A stretch of 64,000 bases of DNA, from assembly GCA_025359205.1 (NCBI GenBank), contig JANYHD010000009.1, positions 37,240 to 101,239 on the forward strand. The letters run 5' to 3'. This document shows, one piece after another, positions 25,206 through 34,784 of this stretch (position 1 is its first letter; the number at the start of each line of letters is the position of its first letter). The stretch is from Gammaproteobacteria bacterium. GTDB taxonomy: Bacteria > Pseudomonadota > Gammaproteobacteria > Steroidobacterales > Steroidobacteraceae. A program made the translations under genes and the position numbers. The notes under the pieces are model-generated. The model made no database searches, was not told the origin of the DNA, and was given only the letters and a program-made list of their open reading frames with translations.

Positions 25206-28200
25206 TCAGGCGCGCCGCGCCTTGAGCCGCTGCACGAACACGAAGAACAGCGGCGCGAAGAATATTCCCAGTACGGTTGCCGCCAGCATCCCGCCGAACA
25301 CGCCGGTGCCGATCGCGATGCGGCCGGCCGCGCCGGCGCCGGTGCTCAGCACCAGCGGCAGCACGCCGAGCATGAACGACAGCGAGGTCATGAGTATCGG
25401 CCGCAACCGGATGCGCACCGTCTGCAGGATCGCCGCCGTCATTTCCATGCCGCCCTCGTGCAAATTCCGGGCGAATTCCACGATCAGGATCGCGTTCTTG
25501 GCCGTCAGGCCCACTGTGGTCAGCAGCCCGACCTGGAAGTAGACGTCGTTGGCCAGGCCGCGCGTCCAGGCAGCCAGCAGCGCGCCGACTACACCCAGCG
25601 GCACGACCAGCATCACCGAGAAGGGCAGGGCCCAGCTCTCGTACAGCGCCGCCAGGCACAGGAACACGAACACGATGGAAATGGCGTACAGCGCCGGCGC
25701 CTGCGAGCCGGAGAGCTTTTCCTGGTACGAGAGGCCCGACCACTCGTAGCCGATTCCTGTCGGCAGCTTCGCCGCGATGGCCTCGACCCGCGCCATCGCG
25801 GTGCCGCTGCTGACGCCGGGTGCGGGCTCGCCGACGATCTCGATCGAGGAACTGCCGTTGTAACGCTCCAGGGCGGTCGAGGTCAGCGCCCAGCTGCCGC
25901 TGGAAAACGCCGACATCGGCACCATGTCGCCACTGCCATTGCGCACGAACCAGCGATCGAGGTCTCCGGGCTGCATGCGGTAAGGAGAGTCGGCCTGGAT
26001 GTAGACCTTCTTGACGCGGCCGCGGTCGATGAAGTCGTTGACGTAGCTGCCGCCAACGGCGCTCGAGATGGTGTCGTTGACGTTGGCGATCGACAGGCCC
26101 AACGCACTGGCTTTGACCTGGTCCACGTTGAGATGGAACTCCGGCTGATCGCTCAGTCCGTTGATGCGCACGCGGGCCAGCTTTGGGTCCGCCTTGGCCA
26201 GGTCGAGGAGCTGGTCGCGCGCGCGCACCAGCATTTCGCGCCCCACGCCGGCGACATCCTTGAGCTCCAGGTCAAAGCCGTTGGAAGTGCCGAGGCCGCG
26301 GATCAGCGGCAATGAAGTGACGGTGGCAATCGCATCACGGAATTTCGCGGCGGCCTCATTGGCGCGGCTGGCGGTCATCGCCGCGGACTGCGAGGGCGCC
26401 TTGCGCTCGCTCCAGTCGCGCAGCAGCATGAAGGACATGCCCGTGTTCTGCCCGTTGCCGCTGAAGCTGCGGCCCGCAATGGAGAATACCGCGCTGACCG
26501 AACTCGTGTCGGCGCGCAGCACCCCTTCGAGTTGCTTTTGCGCTTCGACAGTTCGTTGCAGGGTCGATCCGGGCGGCAACTGCATGATGGCGATCAGCGA
26601 ACCCTGGTCCTCCTCGGGCAGGAAGGCGGTCGGCAGCGTGATGAACAGCAGCGCCAGCAAGCCGATCAGCCCGGCGTACACCAGCAGGGCGCGCCGGGTA
26701 TGCGGCAGCAGCCGGCGCACCGCGTCCTGGTAGCGCGCGCTCAGTTGTTCAAAGCGCTGCTCGAGACGCGCCAGCAACCCCGTGCCGTGCGGGCCGGCCA
26801 CGTCGGCGCGGCGCAGCAAGGTAGCGCACAGCGCTGGCGTCAGCGTCAGCGCGACCAGCACCGAGAGGATCATCGCGGCGACGATGGTCACCGAGAATTG
26901 CCGGTAGATCACGCCGGTGGATCCGCCAAACAGCGCCATCGGCACCAGCACCGCCGACAGCACCAGCGCGATGCCCAGCAGCGCGCCGGTAATCTGCTCC
27001 ATCGAGCGCTGCGTCGCCGCGCGCGCGTCGAGCCCTTCTTCGCGCATGATGCGCTCGACGTTTTCCACCACCACGATGGCGTCGTCGACCAACAGGCCTA
27101 TGGCCAGCACCATGCCGAACATCGTGAGGGTATTGATGGAGTAGCCGAGCACCGCCAAAACGGCAAAGGTGCCGAGTAGCACCACCGGCACGGCAATGGC
27201 CGGGATCAGCGTGGCGCGCACGTTCTGCAGGAACAGGAACATGATCAGCACCACCAGTACGACGGCCTCGAGCAGTGTCTTGACCACCTCGAAGATCGAG
27301 ATGCGCACGAACCTGGAGCTGTCGTAGGCCATGCGGTACGCCAGCCCGGGCGGAAAGTACCTGGACAGTTCCTCGATACGCGTCCTGACTGCGTCAGCGG
27401 TCTGCAGTGCGTTGGCGTCCGAGGCGAGCGCCATGCCGACGGCCACCGAGGGTTGGCCATTGATGCGGGTGGATATGTCGTAGCTCTCGGCGCCGAGTTC
27501 GATCCGTGACACGTCGCCGAGCCGCACGGCCGAGCCGTCACCGTTGACGCGCAGCACGATGTCACGGAACTGCTGTGGGGAGGTGAGCTTGCTTTGCGCC
27601 GTGACCAGGGCGTTGAGCTGCTGCCCTTCGACCACCGGCTGGCTGCCGAGCTGGCCGGCGGCGACTTGGGTGTTCTGCGCGATGATCGCCGCGGACACGT
27701 CCGCCGGGATCAGGTGAAACTGGCTGAGTCTGTAGGGATCGAGCCAGATGCGCATCGCATAGCCCGAGCCGAACATCTGCGCGGTGCCGACGCCGCTGAC
27801 GCGGCTGATCGGATCGAGCAGGGTGGAGGCGATGTAATCACCGATGTCCTCGCGCGACATCGAGCCGTCGGGCGAATAGAACGCCGTTACTGTGAGGAAT
27901 CCGGAGGTGGATTTGTTGACCGTGACGCCCTGCGCTTGCACGGCCTGCGGCAGGCGGCGCACCGCCTGCTGCAACTTGTTCTGCACCTGCACCTGGGCGA
28001 TGTCGGCGCTGGTCCCGGCCTCGAAGGTCAGCGAGATGTTGGCGATGCCCTGCGAGTTGCTGGTCGCGGACATGTATACAAGGTGGTCGATTCCGGTCAT
28101 CGACTGCTCGATGACCTGGGTGACGGATTCCTCCAGCGAGCGCGCCGAAGCGCCCGGATAGTTGGCGTTGATCGTCACCGTGGTCGGCGCGATGTTCGGG

Positions 28201-28304
28201 TACTGCTCCACTGCAAGACGGCGAATCGAGAGCGCGCCCGCCAGCATGATGATGATGGCGATGACCCAGGCAAAGATGGGTCGGTCGATGAAGAAGCGCG
28301 CCAT
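25206..28304 (-). CDS. RND multidrug efflux transporter, AcrB/HAE1 type
   Basis: A 1032-aa inner-membrane pump. ATG at 28304 gives [20 protein letters not shown], the standard first helix of the HAE1 family. The proton-relay Asp pair is present in TM4 ([15 protein letters not shown]), and the two large periplasmic loops and 12-helix layout are intact. It should form a trimer driven by proton motive force and export hydrophobic or amphipathic compounds with the preceding membrane-fusion protein. A TolC-like outer-membrane gene is not in the window. It is the last of a seven-gene leftward run whose upstream genes encode a sulfur-carrier module, so its physiological substrate could be a sulfur-containing or related metabolite rather than a drug. 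Confidence 0.95.
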   Translation of the reverse strand: MARFFIDRPIFAWVIAIIIMLAGALSIRRLAVEQYPNIAPTTVTINANYPGASARSLEESVTQVIEQSMTGIDHLVYMSATSNSQGIANISLTFEAGTSADIAQVQVQNKLQQAVRRLPQAVQAQGVTVNKSTSGFLTVTAFYSPDGSMSREDIGDYIASTLLDPISRVSGVGTAQMFGSGYAMRIWLDPYRLSQFHLIPADVSAAIIAQNTQVAAGQLGSQPVVEGQQLNALVTAQSKLTSPQQFRDIVLRVNGDGSAVRLGDVSRIELGAESYDISTRINGQPSVAVGMALASDANALQTADAVRTRIEELSRYFPPGLAYRMAYDSSRFVRISIFEVVKTLLEAVVLVVLIMFLFLQNVRATLIPAIAVPVVLLGTFAVLAVLGYSINTLTMFGMVLAIGLLVDDAIVVVENVERIMREEGLDARAATQRSMEQITGALLGIALVLSAVLVPMALFGGSTGVIYRQFSVTIVAAMILSVLVALTLTPALCATLLRRADVAGPHGTGLLARLEQRFEQLSARYQDAVRRLLPHTRRALLVYAGLIGLLALLFITLPTAFLPEEDQGSLIAIMQLPPGSTLQRTVEAQKQLEGVLRADTSSVSAVFSIAGRSFSGNGQNTGMSFMLLRDWSERKAPSQSAAMTASRANEAAAKFRDAIATVTSLPLIRGLGTSNGFDLELKDVAGVGREMLVRARDQLLDLAKADPKLARVRINGLSDQPEFHLNVDQVKASALGLSIANVNDTISSAVGGSYVNDFIDRGRVKKVYIQADSPYRMQPGDLDRWFVRNGSGDMVPMSAFSSGSWALTSTALERYNGSSSIEIVGEPAPGVSSGTAMARVEAIAAKLPTGIGYEWSGLSYQEKLSGSQAPALYAISIVFVFLCLAALYESWALPFSVMLVVPLGVVGALLAAWTRGLANDVYFQVGLLTTVGLTAKNAILIVEFARNLHEGGMEMTAAILQTVRIRLRPILMTSLSFMLGVLPLVLSTGAGAAGRIAIGTGVFGGMLAATVLGIFFAPLFFVFVQRLKARRA

Positions 28305-28315
28305 CGCCGCAGCTC

Positions 28316-29488
28316 TCAGCCGCGCGAGAGCGTGGCGGGATCGACCACGGTCGGGCTGACGGCATCGCCGGGCCGCACCTTCTGCTGGCCCTGCACGATG
28401 ATCCGCTCGCCGGCACTGAGGCCCGCCAGCACGCGCCACTGGTTGCCTGACGCGGCTTCGAGCTGCACATCTCGCAATTCTACATGGTTAGCTGCATTGA
28501 CCACCAGCACCGTGGCATCGCCGCGGGCATTGCGGCTTATGGCCTGCTGCGGCACCAGCAGCGCCGAGTGGGCGACGCCTACCGCCAGCAGCGCCCGCAC
28601 GTACATACCCGGCAGCAGCGCGCCGTCGGCATTCGGAAAAACCGCGCGCAGCGTAATTGCGCCGGTGCTCTCGCTCTCGGTGACGCCGGTGAATTCGAGT
28701 CGTCCCGTTTCGGCGTAGACGCTGCCGTCCTCGAGCTGCAGTCGAACGCTGGCGCCGTTGCCGTTGTTAGTTCCGCTGCCGCCGGTGCGCGCCAGGGCGC
28801 CGGCCGCAAGTTGCTGGCGCAGCCGCAGCACCTCGGCCGCGGATTGCGTCAGGTCGACGTACATCGGCGCGTACTGCTGCACCGTGGTGAGCGGCGAGTC
28901 CTGGTTGGCCGTCACCAGCGCGCCTTCGGTAAACGCTGAGGTGGCGATGCGTCCGGAAATGGGCGCCACGATGCGCGTGTAGCCGAGATTGATGCGGGCG
29001 GTTTCCAGCGCGGCGCGCGCGACGGCCTGTTGCGCCTCGGCCTGGCGCAGGCTCGCGGTGATGTCGTCGCGGTCCTGCTGGCTGACGTCGCCGGCGCTGG
29101 CGAGTTTCTGGTAGCGATCGTGCTTGAGCCGCACCGTCAGCTCATTGGCATCGGCGCTGGCCACCTGCGCCTGGGCGCTGTCGAAGGCGGCCTGGTACGG
29201 CGCCGGATCCAGCTGGTAGAGCGGCTGCCCGGCCGCGACCAGCGCGCCTTCGTTAAACAGCCGGCGCTGGATGATGCCGCTCACCTGCGGCCGGACCTGC
29301 GCGATGCGGAACGCAACCGTGCGTCCGGGTAGCTGGGTGCTGATCTCAGTGCTCTGCGGCTGCGCCACGACGATGCCCACTTCGGCCGCTGCGTCCGCAC
29401 CGCCGGTCTGGCCGGAACCGCTGCAGCCGCAGCTGAAGATCGCGGCCGCCGCCAGCAAGGCCAGCCCCGTGATACGCAGCATCGTCAT
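28316..29488 (-). CDS. RND efflux periplasmic adaptor (AcrA/MexA type)
   Basis: A 390-aa lipoprotein. The signal peptide ends in a lipobox-like IFS-C20 (an alternative is SCG-C22). The membrane-fusion architecture follows: [19 protein letters not shown] (lipoyl half), a coiled-coil hairpin with [20 protein letters not shown], then the second lipoyl half [15 protein letters not shown], and beta-barrel and membrane-proximal domains. It bridges the AcrB-type pump to an outer-membrane channel. It ends 11 bp before the pump gene and begins 13 bp after the moeB-rhodanese gene. ATG at 29488 or 29482 are both possible starts. Confidence 0.94.
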   Translation of the reverse strand: MTMLRITGLALLAAAAIFSCGCSGSGQTGGADAAAEVGIVVAQPQSTEISTQLPGRTVAFRIAQVRPQVSGIIQRRLFNEGALVAAGQPLYQLDPAPYQAAFDSAQAQVASADANELTVRLKHDRYQKLASAGDVSQQDRDDITASLRQAEAQQAVARAALETARINLGYTRIVAPISGRIATSAFTEGALVTANQDSPLTTVQQYAPMYVDLTQSAAEVLRLRQQLAAGALARTGGSGTNNGNGASVRLQLEDGSVYAETGRLEFTGVTESESTGAITLRAVFPNADGALLPGMYVRALLAVGVAHSALLVPQQAISRNARGDATVLVVNAANHVELRDVQLEAASGNQWRVLAGLSAGERIIVQGQQKVRPGDAVSPTVVDPATLSRG

Positions 29489-29501
29489 CCGAGAAAACCC
29501 C

Positions 29502-30641
29502 TTACGCGACTTTAATGGACGAATCGACGGTCGCGGCCCAGGCCAACAAGCCGCCTTCCAGATCGGCCACTCTTTGAACGCCGGCGCGGGCCGAAAGTTC
29601 ACAGGCCGTCTGGCTGCGGCGGCCGCTGCGGCAGACGAACACCACCGGCGCCTGCGTGGGCAGTTCGCCGACCCGGCGCGACAGATCGCCCAGGGGGATA
29701 TTGACCGATCCGTCGAGGTGACCCGCCTGGAATTCGTGGACTTCGCGGACATCCACGATCGTGGGTGCCGCCTGCGGGCCACTGCCCGCAGCACCCAGCA
29801 GTTGCCGCAGTTCACCCGCATTGACGCGCGGCCAGCGGGCGGGCACATCCGCCGCGCAGGAGGCCGCACTGTCCGCAAGCGTAGTGATCGTGGGCGCCAC
29901 CCCGCAAACGGCACAGTCTTCGCGCCGCCGGAAGCGGAATTCATGCCACTCCATGGCCAGTGCGTCGTAGGTCATGAGCCTGCCGACGAGCGGCGCACCA
30001 ATATTGAGTAACAGCTTGATGGCTTCAGTAGCCTGCAGCGCACCCATCATCCCGGGCAGCACGCCGAGCACGCCGGCCTCGGCGCAGTTGGGGGCCACGC
30101 CAGCGGCGGATTCCGGAAACAGGCAGCGATAGCAGGGACCCTGGCCCGGCAGGTAGGTCATCGCCTGGCCCTCGAAGCGATGGATCGCCGCCGACACCAG
30201 CGGCCGACCAAGCAGCACGCAGGCGTCATTGACCAGGTAGCGCGTGTCCAGCCGATCGCTCCCGTCGACGATGCAGTCGTAGCCGCCGAGCAGCTCGAGC
30301 GCGTTCGCAGCGCGCAGCTCGACTGCATGCGCTACGACATTGATTTCATTGTTGAGCGCCTGCAGCCGCGCTTGTGCGCTCACGGCCTTGCCGGCGCCGA
30401 CGCTCGTAGTGTCGAACAGCAGCTGGCGCTGCAGGTTGGATAGATCGACACGATCGTGATCGACGATGCCGAGTGTGCCGACGCCCGCGGCCGCCAGGTA
30501 CAGGCTGGCGGGTGAACCGAGTCCGCCGGCGCCGACCACCAGCACTCGCGCGGCCTTGAGTCGTTCCTGCCCGGCCGCGCCTATCTCGGGCAGCAGCAGG
30601 TGACGGCTGTAGCGTTCGCGTTCGGCTGCGCTGAGCGTCAT
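29502..30641 (-). CDS. MoeB/ThiF-type E1-like activating enzyme fused to rhodanese
   Basis: A 379-aa two-domain protein. The N-terminal adenylation domain (residues 1 to about 255) has ERYSRHLLLPEIGAAGQERL, VLVVGAGGLGSP (nucleotide site), DHDRVDLSNLQRQLLF, and zinc Cys pairs CYRC and CAVC. The C-terminal rhodanese domain has the active Cys337 in VFVCRSGRRS, the persulfide-forming CxxGxRS-like loop. The enzyme would adenylate the C-terminal Gly-Gly of a ThiS/MoaD-like carrier and deliver sulfur as a thiocarboxylate, as in MOCS3/Uba4. The matching carrier gene is directly upstream (16 bp gap). No moa or thi genes are adjacent. Start ATG at 30641 (MTLSAAERER) is chosen over an extension to 30668. 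Confidence 0.93.
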   Translation of the reverse strand: MTLSAAERERYSRHLLLPEIGAAGQERLKAARVLVVGAGGLGSPASLYLAAAGVGTLGIVDHDRVDLSNLQRQLLFDTTSVGAGKAVSAQARLQALNNEINVVAHAVELRAANALELLGGYDCIVDGSDRLDTRYLVNDACVLLGRPLVSAAIHRFEGQAMTYLPGQGPCYRCLFPESAAGVAPNCAEAGVLGVLPGMMGALQATEAIKLLLNIGAPLVGRLMTYDALAMEWHEFRFRRREDCAVCGVAPTITTLADSAASCAADVPARWPRVNAGELRQLLGAAGSGPQAAPTIVDVREVHEFQAGHLDGSVNIPLGDLSRRVGELPTQAPVVFVCRSGRRSQTACELSARAGVQRVADLEGGLLAWAATVDSSIKVA

Positions 30642-30657
30642 GGCGCGAGCGTGGAAC

Positions 30658-30921
30658 CTAGCCGCCACTCAAGGCGCAGATCAGGTGGATCTCATCGCGC
30701 GGCGCCACCGCTTCTCCCAGCGATTGCACTTCGCGCTGGTTGATAAAAATGCGGATGTGCGGGCGGATCCGATCCTGCTCGTCGATCATGCGAAAGCGCA
30801 TGCCTTGGTGCTTACGTTCAATGTCGGTGAGGATCTCGCTTACGGTAGTGCCTTTTGCATTGATTTTCCCCACTCCCGCGGTGTAGTCGCGCAGGGGCGA
30901 GGGAACGCGGACAGTGTTCAC
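30658..30921 (-). CDS. MoaD/ThiS-family sulfur carrier protein
   Basis: An 87-aa ubiquitin-like protein ending in the diagnostic Gly-Gly (HLICALSGG), the site of adenylation and thiocarboxylation. The GTG at 30921 gives VNTVRVPSPLRDYTAG, with AAGGG-like sequence upstream on this strand. GTTVSEILTDIERKHQGM and RIFINQREVQSLGEAV complete the beta-grasp fold. It lies between the BNR propeller gene and the moeB-rhodanese gene with 16-bp gaps on each side, so the carrier and its activating enzyme form one unit. Which acceptor receives the sulfur is not shown by sequence. MoaD proper would be next to moaE, which is absent here. Confidence 0.9.
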   Translation of the reverse strand: MNTVRVPSPLRDYTAGVGKINAKGTTVSEILTDIERKHQGMRFRMIDEQDRIRPHIRIFINQREVQSLGEAVAPRDEIHLICALSGG

Positions 30922-30937
30922 GCTCGTGCCCTTGCGA

Positions 30938-32050
30938 TCAAAGCGCGTGTGTGACGGAGTAGATTTCCGGCAGGTGGCGCCCGATGCAGCGCCACGACCC
31001 GCCCTCGTCGCTGCTCGCCCACACTTCGCCCTGCGTCGTGCCGAAGTACAGGCCGAGGCGGGCGGCGCTGTCGGCGCACATCGCCTGGCGCAGCACCGTG
31101 AACCAGGCCTGCGTGCGCGGCAGCCCCTGGTCCTGACGGCGCCAGCTCTTGCCGCCAATGCGACTCACGTAGACTGCCGGCTTCCCGCCCAGTGCCGTGC
31201 GCGGCCACACGCTCGAACCGTCCATCGGCAGGACCCACACCGTATCTGCATCGCGCGGGTGCGCGACGATCGGAAAGCCGACGTCGCCGATGTTCCTGGG
31301 CATGCGCTCGCCGATGCGGATCCAGCGGCGCGCCGGGCGATCGAGCCGGTAACTGCCGCAGTGGTTCTGCTGGTAGAGGCGGTCGGGCTGCAGCGGGTGT
31401 TGTATCAGGCAGTGCGGGTCGTGTCCAAACGCGACAGTCGGATCGGGCATGAAGTCGGCCGCCACGCCTTCGTTGAGCGGCGCCCAGTCGGCGCCGCGGT
31501 CGGTGGATTCGAACACACCGCCCATCGAGATGGCCAGGTACAGGTGGCGTGCGTCGCGCGGGTCCACGCGGATCGAGTGCAACAGCTCGCCGTCCGGCGT
31601 ACGCAGGCCGGCCGCCCATTGCGGGCACATCGGGTGATCATTGAAGCCCGCGACCGGTTCCCAGTGATCGCCATGGTCCGCGGAGCGGAACAGTCCGGCG
31701 GGTGCGGTGCCCGCGTACCACACTCCTGGTTCGGAGGCATGTCCAGGCGTGAGCCAGAACACGCGTTCGACGGCGCGCGGTTTCTCGCCTTCGCGCGCCT
31801 TGCGGAACGCGGGCGGCGCCAGGGCCTCGCGCCACTTGCGGCCGCGATCGTCCGAGATATACACGGTAGGCCCAAGATGGCCGGTCTTTGCGGCCATCGC
31901 CAACCGGCGCGGCTCGCGCGGATCCTGCACCACGTGATGAATGATATGGCCCAGGAACTGCGGGCCTGCGAGTTTCCAGCTGCGCCGCCGGGCGTCGGGG
32001 CGCAGGGCGAAGGCGCCCTTGCGGGTGCCGATCCAAAGCGTGCTGGCCAT
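30938..32050 (-). CDS. BNR/Asp-box beta-propeller protein (sialidase-like)
   Basis: A 370-aa protein composed of Asp-box repeats: ISDDRGRKW, RSADHGDHW, ESTDRGADW, VSRIGGKSW and SSDEGGSW. It opens with MASTLWIGTRKGAFALRPDA. No signal peptide is visible, so it is probably cytosolic, and no sialidase catalytic Arg triad or Asp/Tyr/Glu set is evident, so the label glycosidase would be unsafe. The gene lies 16 bp upstream of the MoaD-like gene. Similar propellers next to MoaD-like genes are familiar to me as unexplained gene pairs, which suggests a functional link to the sulfur carrier, perhaps as scaffold or acceptor. Confidence 0.85.
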   Translation of the reverse strand: MASTLWIGTRKGAFALRPDARRRSWKLAGPQFLGHIIHHVVQDPREPRRLAMAAKTGHLGPTVYISDDRGRKWREALAPPAFRKAREGEKPRAVERVFWLTPGHASEPGVWYAGTAPAGLFRSADHGDHWEPVAGFNDHPMCPQWAAGLRTPDGELLHSIRVDPRDARHLYLAISMGGVFESTDRGADWAPLNEGVAADFMPDPTVAFGHDPHCLIQHPLQPDRLYQQNHCGSYRLDRPARRWIRIGERMPRNIGDVGFPIVAHPRDADTVWVLPMDGSSVWPRTALGGKPAVYVSRIGGKSWRRQDQGLPRTQAWFTVLRQAMCADSAARLGLYFGTTQGEVWASSDEGGSWRCIGRHLPEIYSVTHAL

Positions 32051-32083
32051 AGGTTCAGAGAATCCGCGCCGAGCGCGGGGCTG

Positions 32084-33877
32084 TCAAGTGACGGACTGGA
32101 ACTGCAGGGCCGCCAGCCGTGCGTACAGGCCTTCGCCCTGGATGAGTTCGGCGTGACTGCCCTGCGCGACGATGCGGCCCTGGTCCATGACCACGATGCG
32201 CCGCAGCCGCTGGATGGTCGCGAGCCGGTGTGCGATGACCAGAGTGGTGCGGGCGCGGCCGCCGTGCCCAGCCATCAGGTTCGCCAGTCCTTGCTGCACG
32301 TGGCGTTCGTTCTCGGCATCGAGCGCGCTGGTGGCTTCATCGAGCAGCAGCACCGGCGCATCGCGCAGCATGGCGCGCGCGATCGCCAGGCGCTGGCGCT
32401 GCCCGCCCGAGAGCGTGACGCCGCGCTCGCCCACGCGTGTTTCGTAGCCCTGCGGGAGCTGGCGCACGAATTCATCGGCTGCCGCTGCGACCGCCGCCGC
32501 GCGCACCTCGCCGTCATCGGCGGCGGGGCGGCCATAGCGGATGTTGTCGGCGATGCTGCCTGCGAAGATCACCGCCTCCTGCGAGACCACGGCGATCTGC
32601 GCGCGCAGCTGCGCGGGATCGAGCTGCGCGATATCCACGCCGTCCAGCAGGATGCGCCCAAGGCCCGGATCGAAGAAGCGCAGCAGCAGCTGGAACACGG
32701 TGGACTTGCCCGCGCCCGAGGGCCCAACCAGCGCCACGGCCTCGCCCGGCGCCACCGCCAGGCTGAACTCGGCCAGCGCGGCATGTTCGGGCCGCGTCGG
32801 ATACGCGAAGCGCACCGCGGAAAAATCCAACCGCCCCTGCACCGGCGAGGGCAGCCGCGCCGGCTGTACGGGCGCACGCACCTGTGGCTCGGTCGCCAGG
32901 ATTTCCATCAAGCGCTCGGTGGCGCCCGCTGCCCTTTGCACTTCGCCCCACAGTTCGCTCAACGCGCCCACTGAACTCGCGAGTATCACCGCGTAGAGCA
33001 CGAACTGGAGGAATTGACCACTGCTCATGCGCGCGGCCGCTACGTCAAAGGCGCCGATCCACAGCACGCCGACGACGCTGGCGCCGACCAGGATGAACAC
33101 CGCCGCGGTCATCACGGCGCGAAAGCGTGTGCGGCGAATGCCGCTGGCAAAAGCCATTTCGGTGGCGCTGTCAAAGCGTTGCCGATCCACCGGCTCGTGC
33201 GTGTATGCCTGCACGGTCGGCATGGCGTTGAGCACCTCGCTCGCCAGCGCCGAAGTCTCGGCGATGCGGTCCTGCGCCTCGCGTGACAGGCCGCGCACTC
33301 GCCGTCCCATCAGAATGATCGCCACCAGCACCAGCGGCACACTGAGGAAGGCCATGGCCGTGAGCTTTGGACTGGTCACGGCCATCATCACCAGTGCGCC
33401 GAGCGCCATGACGATGCTGCGCAGCGCGAACGACGCGGACGAGCCAATCACGGTCTGCACCAGCGTCGTGTCGGCGCTCATGCGCGAGAGCAGTTCGCCG
33501 GTGCGCACGCGCTCGAAGAATTCGCTCGACTGCGACAGGATGTGGCTAAATACGCTGTTGCGCACGTCGGCGACCACGCGCTCGCCGATCCAGGTGACGA
33601 GGTAATAGCGGCTCGCCGAAGCGAGACCCAGCACCACGGTTACTGCGAACAACCCGAGAAAGGACCGTGCCATGTGCGCGGATTCGCCGTGGCCGAAACC
33701 GTGGTCGATGACCTGGCGTGCCGCCACTGGCAGGAGCAGTGATGCGCTGGCGGCAACGCTCAGTGCCAGCAACGCCAGCAGTATCAGGCCGCGATGCGGT
33801 CGTACGAACGGCGCCAACGCCGCGAGCGGCGCCAGCCGCCTCGCCGCCGGCTTAAGCTCCGCGGTATTCGCAGCCAC
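32084..33877 (-). CDS. MsbA-like ABC transporter, fused permease and ATPase
   Basis: A 597-aa half-transporter with six transmembrane helices in the first 320 residues (first helix around LILLALLALSVAASASLLLP) and a C-terminal ATPase. The ATPase has Walker A GPSGAGKSTVF, Q-loop, signature LSGGQRQRLAIARAML, Walker B VLLLDEATSALD and H-loop VIAHRLAT. It should dimerise and export a lipid, peptide or other amphipathic substrate from the inner membrane. It overlaps queD by 26 bases upstream and lies 33 bp before the BNR gene. It could belong to the same transcript as the sulfur-carrier and RND genes. Substrate is unknown; MsbA-type naming rests on architecture only. Confidence 0.92.
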   Translation of the reverse strand: MAANTAELKPAARRLAPLAALAPFVRPHRGLILLALLALSVAASASLLLPVAARQVIDHGFGHGESAHMARSFLGLFAVTVVLGLASASRYYLVTWIGERVVADVRNSVFSHILSQSSEFFERVRTGELLSRMSADTTLVQTVIGSSASFALRSIVMALGALVMMAVTSPKLTAMAFLSVPLVLVAIILMGRRVRGLSREAQDRIAETSALASEVLNAMPTVQAYTHEPVDRQRFDSATEMAFASGIRRTRFRAVMTAAVFILVGASVVGVLWIGAFDVAAARMSSGQFLQFVLYAVILASSVGALSELWGEVQRAAGATERLMEILATEPQVRAPVQPARLPSPVQGRLDFSAVRFAYPTRPEHAALAEFSLAVAPGEAVALVGPSGAGKSTVFQLLLRFFDPGLGRILLDGVDIAQLDPAQLRAQIAVVSQEAVIFAGSIADNIRYGRPAADDGEVRAAAVAAAADEFVRQLPQGYETRVGERGVTLSGGQRQRLAIARAMLRDAPVLLLDEATSALDAENERHVQQGLANLMAGHGGRARTTLVIAHRLATIQRLRRIVVMDQGRIVAQGSHAELIQGEGLYARLAALQFQSVT

Positions 33878-34208
33878 TGGTGCAGGTCTCGTGGATGACG
33901 ATGCGCGACAGGCCGGCCAGGCGTGGCTCGAGCCGCCGCCACACCCAGGTCGCGAGCATCTCGCTGGTCGGGTTCTCGAGTCCGGCGATGTCGTTCAGGT
34001 AACGATGGTCCAGTTCCTCGTGCACCTCCTGCATGGCCGCGCTGATGTCGGCGAAATCCCGCACCCAGCCGGTGGTGGGCTGGACCTCGCCTGCGACGTA
34101 CACGCCTATGACGAAGGAATGCCCATGCAGCCGCGCGCATTTGTGCTCCGCGGGCACCTGCGGCAGGCGGTGGGCAGCCTCGATGCGGAACTCCTTGAAA
34201 ATCTCCAT
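33852..34208 (-). CDS. queD: 6-carboxy-5,6,7,8-tetrahydropterin synthase (QueD/PTPS family)
   Basis: A 118-aa enzyme of the T-fold superfamily. Zinc ligands are RIEAAHRLP (His) and RLHGHSFVI (HxH), with the nearby Cys in EHKCARL positioned as the QueD catalytic Cys. DHRYLN and NPTSEMLATWVWRRLEP are also family motifs, and ETCTSGCEY closes the protein. The usual reaction converts dihydroneopterin triphosphate to 6-carboxytetrahydropterin for queuosine. It is the first gene of the leftward run, only 46 bp from the divergent DUF1993 gene. QueC/QueE are not adjacent, so participation in queuosine synthesis is assumed from the family, not from context. Confidence 0.93.
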   Translation of the reverse strand: MEIFKEFRIEAAHRLPQVPAEHKCARLHGHSFVIGVYVAGEVQPTTGWVRDFADISAAMQEVHEELDHRYLNDIAGLENPTSEMLATWVWRRLEPRLAGLSRIVIHETCTSGCEYRGA

Positions 34209-34254
34209 TGCGCTATTCTATGGTCTTCGGGCCGAAAATCTCCGAGGAGTTTCC

Positions 34255-34761
34255 ATGAGCATCTCCATGTATCGGGCTTCCGCCCCCGTATTTGACCGGA
34301 GCCTGGGAAATCTAGCGGCGATCCTGACCAAGGCAGCTGCCTGGGCCGAGGCGCGCAAGATCGATCCCGCCGTGTTGTTGTCCGCGCGGCTGGCGCCGGA
34401 CATGTTTTCACTGACGCGCCAGATTCAGATTGCCTGCGATTTCGCCAAGGGCACCTGCGCCCGCCTCGCGGGCGTCGAGCCGCCCAAGTTCGAGGACAAC
34501 GAGACCAGCTTCGCCGATTTCCAGGCGCGCATCGCCAGGACCCGCCAGTTCGTCGCCACGCTCACAGCGGCGCAGATCGACGGCTCGGAAACCAGGCAGA
34601 TCAACTTCAAGGCCGGTTCGCGCGAGAATTCATTCAAGGGGCTGCCCTATCTCACCGGCTACGCGCTGCCGAATTTCTTCTTTCACTACACGACCGCATA
34701 CGCGATCCTGCGGCACAACGGACTGGAACTGTCGAAGCCGGATTTCATCGGCTCGGTCTGA
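34255..34761 (+). CDS. DUF1993-family protein
   Basis: A 168-aa protein. Start ATG at 34255 with GAGGAG eight bases upstream. It contains MSISMYRASAPVFDRSLGNL, PDMFSLTRQIQIACDFAKG and YALPNFFFHYTTAYAILRHN, which match DUF1993, a helical fold related to the DinB/YfiT four-helix bundle. Function is unknown. It is divergent from queD and separated by 23 bp from the AsmA-like gene. Confidence 0.88.
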   Translation: MSISMYRASAPVFDRSLGNLAAILTKAAAWAEARKIDPAVLLSARLAPDMFSLTRQIQIACDFAKGTCARLAGVEPPKFEDNETSFADFQARIARTRQFVATLTAAQIDGSETRQINFKAGSRENSFKGLPYLTGYALPNFFFHYTTAYAILRHNGLELSKPDFIGSV

Positions 34762-34784
34762 AGCGAAGCGGCACGGAGACAGCC

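Noticed and set aside
30938..32050. Calling the cytosolic BNR protein a sialidase
   Set aside because: The propeller repeats are present, but the arginine triad and other catalytic residues are not evident.
30914..32974. 686-aa rightward frame opposite the BNR and ABC genes
   Set aside because: Antisense shadow spanning two well-supported genes.
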